Shown in pieces: positions 5,886 through 11,541 of a stretch of DNA of 11,541 nt. Below the pieces are notes generated by a model that saw only the letters and a list, made by a program, of their open reading frames with translations, did not search any database and was not told where the DNA came from. Numbering within the stretch: the first letter of the stretch is position 1; each line of letters begins with the position of its first letter. Source of the stretch: Nitrososphaeraceae archaeon (GTDB lineage Archaea; Thermoproteota; Nitrososphaeria; Nitrososphaerales; Nitrososphaeraceae). Where the stretch lies: the NCBI GenBank assembly GCA_025936955.1, contig JAICSL010000025.1, positions 1 through 11,541 on the forward strand. Direction: 5' to 3'. The position numbers were made by a program, and so were the translations under genes.

Positions 5886-6194
5886 GGTTTCTAGATAAAT
5901 TTCCGTCAACCCTTTCTTAAAGGTTTAAAAAGAGAGTAAAAGAAGGATGAGCCTTATTTTTTTAATTGATATCTCATTTTTAGCACTAAATGTTGCATTG
6001 TTGCCTTCAACGTATATTTCAAAGAATTCTCTGAAATGATTTTTCTTACTATATATATAGTCAATATTGTCATTTCAAACTGTCATTTCAAACTTTTCAA
6101 ATTTAACGAATTGGTGCCTATTTGACGCAACGATACAGATTTTTCAGTAACTTTGTTTTGTATTTACCACCTTTCTGCTGACAAGATATGATAG
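5886..6194. other. intergenic region with a TATATATA palindrome and a 13-bp tandem repeat
   Basis: It lies between the divergent zinc-ribbon gene and the 6195 ORF. It holds the 14-base palindrome ACTATATATATAGT (6048-6061) and, seven bases later, two tandem copies of TGTCATTTCAAAC (6068-6080 and 6081-6093). A 30-codon ORF at 5947-6039 (+) is not convincing. The palindrome could act as a TATA box with a start near 6081. Confidence 0.45.
6068..6093 (+). repeat. two tandem 13-bp copies of TGTCATTTCAAAC
   Basis: The two copies are identical and directly adjoining, followed by TTTTCAAATTT, a partial echo. They lie right after the TATATATA palindrome, around the transcription start that palindrome would predict, which is a usual place for an archaeal repressor site. 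Confidence 0.45.
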
Positions 6195-6473
6195 ATGCCA
6201 TTGCAATACAAAAATCACAAAATGCATTTAGAAGATTGTTTGCATTTCTATCACAAAATAGAATTTCCATATGAGTTTGACACAATGTTACAATTCCTGC
6301 AAGAATTGATGCGTTTAGCAGAAAGTATCATCAAATGTAACACAATAATAAATTCAGAAGGAACAACAAAATTTGAAGAACTTACAATGAGCTGGAACAT
6401 TACTCCTTTAATCTCGGATAAAAATGAAGATCAGAGGTGGCAAACAGATAGGAAACAGAAAAAAAAGCTTTAG
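6195..6473 (+). CDS. hypothetical 92-residue protein
   Basis: The ORF starts with ATG 6195 and ends in TAG. The product looks mainly helical (FDTMLQFLQELMRLAESIIK at 28-47), carries two cysteines (15, 48), and ends in a very basic tail (DRKQKKKL). There is no signal peptide or membrane segment. No family is recognised. A short overlapping ORF in another frame (ATG 6188, 28 codons) competes for the same start region, and the TATA-like TTTGTATTTA near 6157-6166 is weak. It precedes metH on the same strand by 88 bases, but metH has its own TATA box, so the two need not be linked. Whether it is translated is uncertain. Confidence 0.4.
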   Translation: MPLQYKNHKMHLEDCLHFYHKIEFPYEFDTMLQFLQELMRLAESIIKCNTIINSEGTTKFEELTMSWNITPLISDKNEDQRWQTDRKQKKKL

Positions 6474-6532
6474 GAAGAGTGACGATAGATAATAAATGGC
6501 CTGACTTTTGAAAGGCAGGAAAATCATCAAAT

Positions 6533-6539
6533 CTATAAT
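6533..6539 (+). promoter_or_regulatory. TATA box of the methionine synthase genes
   Basis: CTATAAT is centred about 26 bases before ATG 6562, as expected for a leaderless transcript. A second AT word (TTATCTTATAAT, 6544-6555) is too close to the start to serve. No cobalamin-riboswitch-like structure was seen in the short upstream gap. Confidence 0.5.
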
Positions 6540-6561
6540 GGGCTTTATCTTATAATCCTCT

Positions 6562-7521
6562 ATGACGCAATCATTCATTGAAGCCATTCAGAAGCGGATA
6601 CTTCTTTTTGATGGTGCAATGGGTACTGAAATCCAAAAATTAAATCCGCAGATAGAAGATTTTCCCGATAAAAAAGATGGTTTTAATGATGGATTAATTC
6701 TTAGTAGACCCGAGTGGATTAAACAAATCCATAGAAATTACCTGAAGGCAGGAGCAGATTGTATTGAAACCAATACATTTGGGAGCAACAAGTTTAAACT
6801 TGAGGAGTACGGCTATGGTGAAAAGACTGTGCATTTCAATAAGACAGCTGCTGAACTTGCGAGAGGCGTTTGTAATGAGTTTGAGTTTGGCGAGAAACAG
6901 CGATACGTTATAGGTTCCATGGGTCCTTCTGGATATCTACCAAGTTCAAATGATCCAGACCTTGGACAAAAGTCACTTGATGAAATAATACAAGCATTTG
7001 GTTTGCAGGCCGAGGGATTGATTTTAGGCGGAGTGGATGCATTACTAATTGAGACGAGTCAAGACATACTCGAAGTCAAACTTGCTATAGAAGCTTGTCA
7101 CAAATCTATGTTAGAAGTTAACAGAAAAATTCCAATTATAGCCAACGTGACACTTGATCAATACGGTAAGATGCTCCTTGGGACTACTATACAGGCTGCT
7201 TATACAACAGTAAGCGATATGGATATTGACATTTTTGGTCTAAATTGTTCCACAGGTCCAGATGAAATGACGCCGAGTATAAGATGGCTAAGTGAACAAG
7301 AAGAGTTGCCTATACTTGTTATGCCTAATGCAGGTATGCCACAAAACGTTAATGGTAGAGCAGTATACAAAATGACGCCTATCCAAATAGCAACTAAACT
7401 AGGGGAATTTATACATGAATTCAAATATGTTCGGATACTTGGTGGATGTTGTGGCACAAATCCTGAACATATAACTGAACTACGTAACTTACTTGACCAT
7501 ACAGCGATAAATGTGTCATAA
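6562..7521 (+). CDS. metH: methionine synthase, homocysteine-binding (zinc) subunit
   Basis: The product of 319 residues matches the N-terminal homocysteine S-methyltransferase domain of B12-dependent methionine synthase, the part that activates the homocysteine thiol for attack on methylcobalamin. It shows the family start motif LLFDGAMGTEIQ (14-25), GADCIETNTFGSN (64-76), IGSMGPSG (117-124), and the three zinc cysteines: C229 in GLNCSTGP, and C296 and C297 in GGCCGTNPEHI. Its length is right for the single domain; in enterobacterial MetH the same domain is fused to the rest. The next gene supplies the remaining domains after a 53-base gap on the same strand, so the two products most likely act together. 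Folate-independent homocysteine methyltransferases are related, but the neighbour and the motif set favour a MetH half. It is cytoplasmic. Confidence 0.93.
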   Translation: MTQSFIEAIQKRILLFDGAMGTEIQKLNPQIEDFPDKKDGFNDGLILSRPEWIKQIHRNYLKAGADCIETNTFGSNKFKLEEYGYGEKTVHFNKTAAELARGVCNEFEFGEKQRYVIGSMGPSGYLPSSNDPDLGQKSLDEIIQAFGLQAEGLILGGVDALLIETSQDILEVKLAIEACHKSMLEVNRKIPIIANVTLDQYGKMLLGTTIQAAYTTVSDMDIDIFGLNCSTGPDEMTPSIRWLSEQEELPILVMPNAGMPQNVNGRAVYKMTPIQIATKLGEFIHEFKYVRILGGCCGTNPEHITELRNLLDHTAINVS

Positions 7522-7574
7522 ACTGACATAAACTTTTAGATGGGTTTTCAGACAAACATTTCACAACCAAAGAA

Positions 7575-10091
7575 ATGAAGAAAAATATACCGAGAGTCAG
7601 CTCTGCATTAAAGGCAGTTGATCTTAGACAGGAACCTCCTCCACTAATAATTGGAGAACGTCTCAATACACAAGGATCGAAAAAAGCTAAGGAAATGGTC
7701 CTCAGAAATGATTTTGATGGTTTAGTTGATTTAGGGAGAGCCCAAGTAGAGGAGGGAGCGCATTGTCTAGACGTATGCGTAGCAACTACTGAACGCTCGG
7801 ATGAGCTTGAATTTATGGTATCTCTTGTCAAGAGATTGAGTTTAGAGATCGATGCGCCGCTTGTTATTGATTCAACCGACCCTAAAGTGATAGAAGCAAG
7901 TTTGAAACAAATTCCCGGTAAACCAATAATTAATTCTATTAACCTAGAGGATAACGGAACCAAATTTCACTCATTAGCTCCATTGATGGTAAAGTACGGT
8001 GTTCCAGCTGTTGCAATGTGTATAGGCCCAAAGGGAATGGCCAAGACCCCTCAAGAAAAATTAGAAACAGCCAATCTGCTTTTTGAAACCGGAAAAAAAT
8101 ATGATCTACAACCATGGCAGTTTATCTTTGATGTTCTAACCTTTACTTTGGCTACAGGAGAAAGAGAATTCTTGGATTCTGCAAAAGCCACACTTGAAGG
8201 GATACGCTTAGTAAAGGAAAATATCAAAGATAGCTTCACAACATTAGGTTTAAGCAATGTTAGTTTTGGCCTCCCGGTCGCTGCACGAAAAATAGTGAAT
8301 TCAACATTTTTACATCATGCTATAAAGGCAGGCTTGGATTGCGTAATTATTAATGCCAAAGATATCATGCCATATAATGAGATAGATTCTGTCCAGCGAA
8401 AACTAGCAGAAGACCTAATCTTTAATACACATCCTAATGCACTCGCAGAATTAATATCATATTTTGAAGAGACAAGATCTAGTTCTAGCAAGTCAACAAA
8501 AAGAGTACAAGTTGATCCAACCTGGGAAGCAAGTCAGAGATGTTACTTCAGAATAGTTAACAGGCTAAAAGAAGGAATAGAGAACGATGTTGTTACTGCA
8601 ATTTTTGATAGAGTATTGGAAAAAAACAAGAAAATTATAAGAGATGAAAAGACTGAAAAATTAATACTTGAATCTTCAAAGGAATCAGTTCATGATGCTG
8701 CAGTGAGAACATTAAACGAAGTTTTACTGCCAGCAATGAAGGAAGTAGGAGATAAGTTTGGAGCCGGAGAGCTCATCTTACCATTTGTTCTTAAATCTGC
8801 GGAATGTATGAAAGCGGCAGTCTCTGAATTGGAGAGATATCTAATAAGACAAACTGGAATAAGCAAGGGAAAAATAGTACTATGCACAGTTTATGGTGAC
8901 GTTCATGATATAGGGAAAAATCTAGTCAAGACCATTCTTTCAAATAACGGATATATGGTTTATGATCTTGGAAAACAGGTACCATTACAAAGCATCTTAG
9001 AAAAAATCCATGAAGTAGAAGCTGATGCAGTGGGACTTTCAGCTTTATTAGTATCGACTTCAAAGCAAATGCAATATTTTGCAGAGTACGTAAAAAAAAA
9101 TAAGATGAATATACCCGTTTTATGTGGAGGGGCTGCAATAAATAGTAGCTATATCAATAGAATTGCAAAAGAAGGCAGCATTTATGAGCCGGGTATATTT
9201 TACTGTAAAACAGCTTTTGATGGTCTAAAGATTATAAACAAACTTATGTCTGAAGAAAAGCAGGAATTTCTTTTACAATGGCATGAAAAGATTGAAAAGT
9301 GGAAAGAAAGTTTAACACCTTCTATTGACCACACAAATTTACCACATAGTGGCATAAAACCAGTTTCGAGTCCAACACCTCCTCATATTGGTAGAAGAGT
9401 AAGATTAGAACCAGCAGAAATTAACTTAAGTGAAATCTGGAATTTCATCAATAAAAAATCACTTTTTAAGTTATCTTGGGGTATTCGGGGTAAAAGTGCT
9501 GAAAGTTTATCCGAACCCACTGAAAATCTATTTGAAGAATGGAAATCAAGGGTTATCGAGGAAAAACTCTTTGAACCCAGGGTAGTATATGGCCATTTTA
9601 GATGTCATAACAGAAATAATAAACTTGTGGTAGATCTTGCAGATAACACGGAAGTCGTTTTTGATTTTCCAAGATCCTCAAAACAAAAACATCTGTGTTT
9701 GACAGATTTCTTTGGAGAAAACGACATTTCTTCTTTCCAGGCAGTCACTGTAGGTAGCAGGGTTACTGAGATAATAGATAGATGGAATAAAGAAAATATG
9801 TATACTGATGCATATTATTTACACGGCCTTGCAGTAGAAACTGCTGAAGCATTAGCAGAATGGGTTAACTTGCGAATAAAAAATGAACTGGGAATTGGCA
9901 GTAAACGTGGATTACGATATAGCTGGGGTTATCCTAGTTGTCCTGATATATCACAGCATAAATTAGTCTGGAAGCTCTTAGATCCAGTAAAATCAGGGAT
10001 GGGATTAACGGAATCTGGTCAAATAATACCAGATCATTCAACTGCAGCTATTATAGTACATCATCCAGAAGCGGAATATTTCGTATTATGA
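7575..10091 (+). CDS. metH: methionine synthase, methyl-pterin, cobalamin and reactivation subunit
   Basis: The product of 838 residues carries all MetH domains except the homocysteine one. The pterin-binding barrel starts at IIGERLNTQGSKKAKE (25-40) and runs to about 300 (LDVCVATTE, VIDSTDP, NAKDIMPYN). The helical cap is about 350-425. The cobalamin domain is about 431-560, with DVHDIGKN (442-449; H444 the lower cobalt ligand), GLSALLVST (487-495) and CGGAA (517-521). Thr495 stands where the enterobacterial enzyme has the Ser of its Asp-His-Ser relay. The AdoMet-dependent reactivation domain is about 600-838, with RYSWGYPSCPD (781-791) and HHPEAEYF (829-836). It transfers methyl from a methylated tetrahydropterin to cob(I)alamin and on to homocysteine held by the 319-residue partner. 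Together 1157 residues, close to a full MetH. The reductase needed for reactivation is not in this window. Confidence 0.95.
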   Translation: MKKNIPRVSSALKAVDLRQEPPPLIIGERLNTQGSKKAKEMVLRNDFDGLVDLGRAQVEEGAHCLDVCVATTERSDELEFMVSLVKRLSLEIDAPLVIDSTDPKVIEASLKQIPGKPIINSINLEDNGTKFHSLAPLMVKYGVPAVAMCIGPKGMAKTPQEKLETANLLFETGKKYDLQPWQFIFDVLTFTLATGEREFLDSAKATLEGIRLVKENIKDSFTTLGLSNVSFGLPVAARKIVNSTFLHHAIKAGLDCVIINAKDIMPYNEIDSVQRKLAEDLIFNTHPNALAELISYFEETRSSSSKSTKRVQVDPTWEASQRCYFRIVNRLKEGIENDVVTAIFDRVLEKNKKIIRDEKTEKLILESSKESVHDAAVRTLNEVLLPAMKEVGDKFGAGELILPFVLKSAECMKAAVSELERYLIRQTGISKGKIVLCTVYGDVHDIGKNLVKTILSNNGYMVYDLGKQVPLQSILEKIHEVEADAVGLSALLVSTSKQMQYFAEYVKKNKMNIPVLCGGAAINSSYINRIAKEGSIYEPGIFYCKTAFDGLKIINKLMSEEKQEFLLQWHEKIEKWKESLTPSIDHTNLPHSGIKPVSSPTPPHIGRRVRLEPAEINLSEIWNFINKKSLFKLSWGIRGKSAESLSEPTENLFEEWKSRVIEEKLFEPRVVYGHFRCHNRNNKLVVDLADNTEVVFDFPRSSKQKHLCLTDFFGENDISSFQAVTVGSRVTEIIDRWNKENMYTDAYYLHGLAVETAEALAEWVNLRIKNELGIGSKRGLRYSWGYPSCPDISQHKLVWKLLDPVKSGMGLTESGQIIPDHSTAAIIVHHPEAEYFVL

Positions 10092-10120
10092 TACTATTAA
10101 TTATCTATGTAGATAGATAG

Positions 10121-10138
10121 ATATTTTATATTTATTAT
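10121..10138 (+). promoter_or_regulatory. AT-rich TATA region of the 10162 gene
   Basis: The run ATATTTTATATTTATTAT contains overlapping TATA-like words centred 28-34 bases before ATG 10162. The exact box cannot be chosen. An upstream TTG at 10141 in the same frame would lie almost inside it, which favours the ATG. A short run of GATA/AGAT words (10111-10122) precedes it. Confidence 0.4.
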
Positions 10139-10161
10139 CATTGAAATACTGTATCTATATT

Positions 10162-10509
10162 ATGGCGATAAATAATTTTATATTTGCCTGTTCAATCGAC
10201 GATTCTCCAGGGTATTTTACCTATGATAGTAATAACATGTTGATAATAAAGTCCAAAAAAAGTTCTAAATCCAAGATAAATGACTTTGAGTACATCGAAC
10301 CATTTATAGAATCATTAATTTCGCACGAGTCACTTCATACCGTCATAAAAAAAATTGAGACTAGCAGTATTTCTGACTCACTTGATGATCTAGAAATAGT
10401 TGTAGATCGTGAAGGAACAAAGTTTCAAGTAACTTTGAATAACATGCTATTTGCAAGAGATATGTCAGGAATTGTTCTCCCTGACATTATTTTTGATGGC
10501 AATATCTAG
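10162..10509 (+). CDS. small HEXXH-motif protein, putative metal-binding or metallopeptidase-like
   Basis: From ATG 10162 the product has 115 residues; TTG 10141 would add seven but is disfavoured by the AT-rich promoter region. The central segment IEPFIESLISHESLHTVIKKIE carries HESLH (55-59), a match to the HEXXH zinc-binding signature, on a predicted helix, followed by SSISDSLDD, where a third ligand (for example D74, D75 or D76) could lie. Family resemblance is to small archaeal and phage proteins with a (L/I)SHExxH helix, from memory only. The protein is far shorter than typical metallopeptidases and has no signal peptide, so it may bind metal without catalysis. It lies 70 bases after metH and may be cotranscribed, but a pathway link is not evident. 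Confidence 0.6.
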   Translation: MAINNFIFACSIDDSPGYFTYDSNNMLIIKSKKSSKSKINDFEYIEPFIESLISHESLHTVIKKIETSSISDSLDDLEIVVDREGTKFQVTLNNMLFARDMSGIVLPDIIFDGNI

Positions 10510-10711
10510 AAGATCCAAACAAGTCCAAGCATAGATATTCTGCTAGTCTGAACAAACATTCGGGGGTATCTTAACAAGAAGTAACAGTTAAATTTTTCAA
10601 TCATTTATTGTAATATAGTTACCTGATTGAGTTAAAGAAAAACCGATACCATAATCGAGAATATTAAAGAAAGTAAATTAATAGAATCGTTCTATTATTT
10701 TATAAATGCAT
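10510..10711. other. intergenic region between convergent genes
   Basis: No gene is seen. It separates the 3' ends of the HEXXH gene (+) and the nuclease-like gene (-). The only clear structure is the hairpin at 10679-10697. A minor T run (ATTTTT, 10592-10597) could end the plus-strand transcript. Confidence 0.45.
10679..10697. terminator. bidirectional hairpin terminator candidate
   Basis: TAATAGAA and TTCTATTA pair perfectly across the three-base loop TCG. On the plus strand it is followed by TTTTATAAAT, and on the minus strand by ATTTACTTTCTTTAAT. It sits 15 bases beyond the stop of the minus-strand gene, so it may serve that gene and also stop readthrough from the plus side. Confidence 0.45.
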
Positions 10712-11518
10712 TTATGTATAATCTGTTATTTTCCTGTTTGTGGTTTGCTTTATCAAATTTCTCATCTGTTTCTTATCGGATGAAGTTTGGATATCAACTA
10801 TCTTTTGTAGGAACTCCTCTTCATCGTTCGTAAGTATAGGACTTTCTTCGTTATATAATTGACTAAATGCAATCTTTTGATTAATTCTTTGAATATTTGC
10901 CAGACATCTGAATATTTTGTCAGGATTGTCTGTAAATTCATATTTCATTAAAATTTTCATTAGCTTTCTCTTGGGAATATTAAAGAGGCTATTTGTTACA
11001 AGTCTATTAAATATTGAAAGTATTTCAAAATAGTCATCTTTTCCTGTATAGCCTATAGTGGTGGCTGGAAGTAATTTTATTGCATTATAATTTTTTTTTA
11101 CTCTTCTTGAGTGCTTTTCATCAAGCACAAGTACGGATCTTCCAAATGTCAAGATGGCATCAAGAATCTGATTGGGAAGCCGTTTATCTAGAATATCATT
11201 ATCAGATTTTAACTCAACTGGATAGAACCGAATCCAATCAATTCTATATTTTTCTCTATCGGCAAATTGCGTTAAGAGTTCAGTCCGCATTAATAGGTTG
11301 TAGTAATGGTCATATGCTCCAATTGAATTAATCTTGATATCTGTATCCTCACGTTTGTGTAGAACTGCTATGACCAAATCGAAGCTTCTAAAATACCCCT
11401 CTTCTATTATTTTTATTTCACTGTCTACACCTTCTGATGTTGGAAAAAAGTTATTATTGATAATATGATTATTTTTAACTGAACTAGAGAACAAATATTT
11501 CAGATCTTTTTCGTTCAA
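10712..11518 (-). CDS. PD-(D/E)XK nuclease-like protein
   Basis: The product has 268 residues. The region 44-137 fits the PD-(D/E)XK nuclease core: a strand with D47 (RSFDLVIAVL), then YPVELKSD with E102 and K104 (the ExK half of the motif), then a helix with Q117 (LPNQILDAILTFG) and a strand SVLVLD. This order is seen in RecB-like and Holliday-junction-type enzymes and is usually involved in DNA repair or processing, but the specific family is not recognised and activity is an inference. The C-terminal half (about 165-268) is helical and basic and may bind DNA. The start is unsettled: TTG 11518 is the only candidate before M77, and an in-frame TGA lies at 11539-11537. An out-of-frame ATG at 11540 opens only a five-codon ORF, so a frameshift near the start cannot be excluded. 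Confidence 0.65.
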   Translation of the reverse strand: MNEKDLKYLFSSSVKNNHIINNNFFPTSEGVDSEIKIIEEGYFRSFDLVIAVLHKREDTDIKINSIGAYDHYYNLLMRTELLTQFADREKYRIDWIRFYPVELKSDNDILDKRLPNQILDAILTFGRSVLVLDEKHSRRVKKNYNAIKLLPATTIGYTGKDDYFEILSIFNRLVTNSLFNIPKRKLMKILMKYEFTDNPDKIFRCLANIQRINQKIAFSQLYNEESPILTNDEEEFLQKIVDIQTSSDKKQMRNLIKQTTNRKITDYT

Positions 11519-11541
11519 GCTACTATTCTTGCTTGATCATT

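Noticed and set aside
5947..6039. 30-codon plus-strand ORF with a purine-rich stretch before ATG
   Set aside because: The purine run directly abuts the ATG, which is no proper ribosome-binding spacing. The product is a short hydrophobic peptide without further support.
6188..6274. 28-codon ORF (ATG 6188) overlapping the 92-residue ORF
   Set aside because: The longer frame is preferred. Neither has strong support, and this one has no features.
6474..6561. Cobalamin riboswitch before metH
   Set aside because: The gap is only 88 bases and shows only a weak GCC/GGC pairing. The TATA box predicts a leaderless message, leaving no room for a riboswitch.
7421..7963. Minus-strand ORF of 180 codons across the junction of the two metH genes
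   Set aside because: The plus-strand frames encode clear conserved methionine synthase motifs on both sides. The antisense product has no recognisable pattern.
10102..10122. GATA/AGAT short tandem words and a TATCTA-TG-TAGATA dyad after metH
   Set aside because: Very short and AT-rich; it could be a weak terminator but is not distinguishable from chance.
11080..11331. 83-codon plus-strand ORF inside the nuclease-like gene
   Set aside because: It is antisense to a frame showing the ordered D...ExK...Q nuclease pattern; its own product has no recognisable features.
1..11541. Insertion sequences, transposases or integrases
   Set aside because: No such protein motif and no terminal inverted repeat pair around a gene was seen.

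Overview
The window looks like a piece of an ammonia-oxidising archaeon (Thaumarchaeota/Nitrososphaeria, probably a soil Nitrososphaerales relative such as Nitrosocosmicus). The reasons are AT-rich intergenic DNA, TATA boxes centred about 26-27 bases before several start codons (leaderless transcripts), poly-T ends instead of bacterial terminators, a tRNA gene without an encoded CCA, a B12-dependent methionine synthase split into two genes, and several secreted Asn/Gln/Thr-rich proteins. The assignment is an inference from these traits; no marker gene settles it.

Left part (1-4900) is an envelope-protein region. It holds the 3' end of a gene whose product ends in a membrane anchor (2-205, +); a secreted protein rich in N-glycosylation sequons (477-1049, -); a secreted Gln-rich protein (1253-2005, +) divergent from it; and a large secreted repeat protein of 783 residues (2545-4896, +). 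All 24 cysteines of the large protein fall in twelve close pairs: six CX11C pairs at a 53-54 residue period, five CX5C pairs, and a last CX9C pair. A Lys/Asp/His/Asn tail follows. This is the most unusual object in the window.

Middle part (4900-6560) is gene-poor. It has tRNA-Arg(GCG) on the minus strand, a possible structured RNA (about 5461-5550), a small zinc-ribbon protein (-), and a weakly supported 92-residue ORF (+).

Right part (6562-11541) starts with the two-gene methionine synthase. One gene encodes the zinc-dependent homocysteine-binding domain (319 aa). The other encodes the methyl-folate-binding, cap, cobalamin-binding and AdoMet reactivation domains (838 aa). Together they would supply all MetH activities and make methionine from homocysteine and a methylated pterin. 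They are followed by a small HEXXH-containing protein (+) and, convergently, a PD-(D/E)XK nuclease-like protein (-) that begins just inside the right edge.
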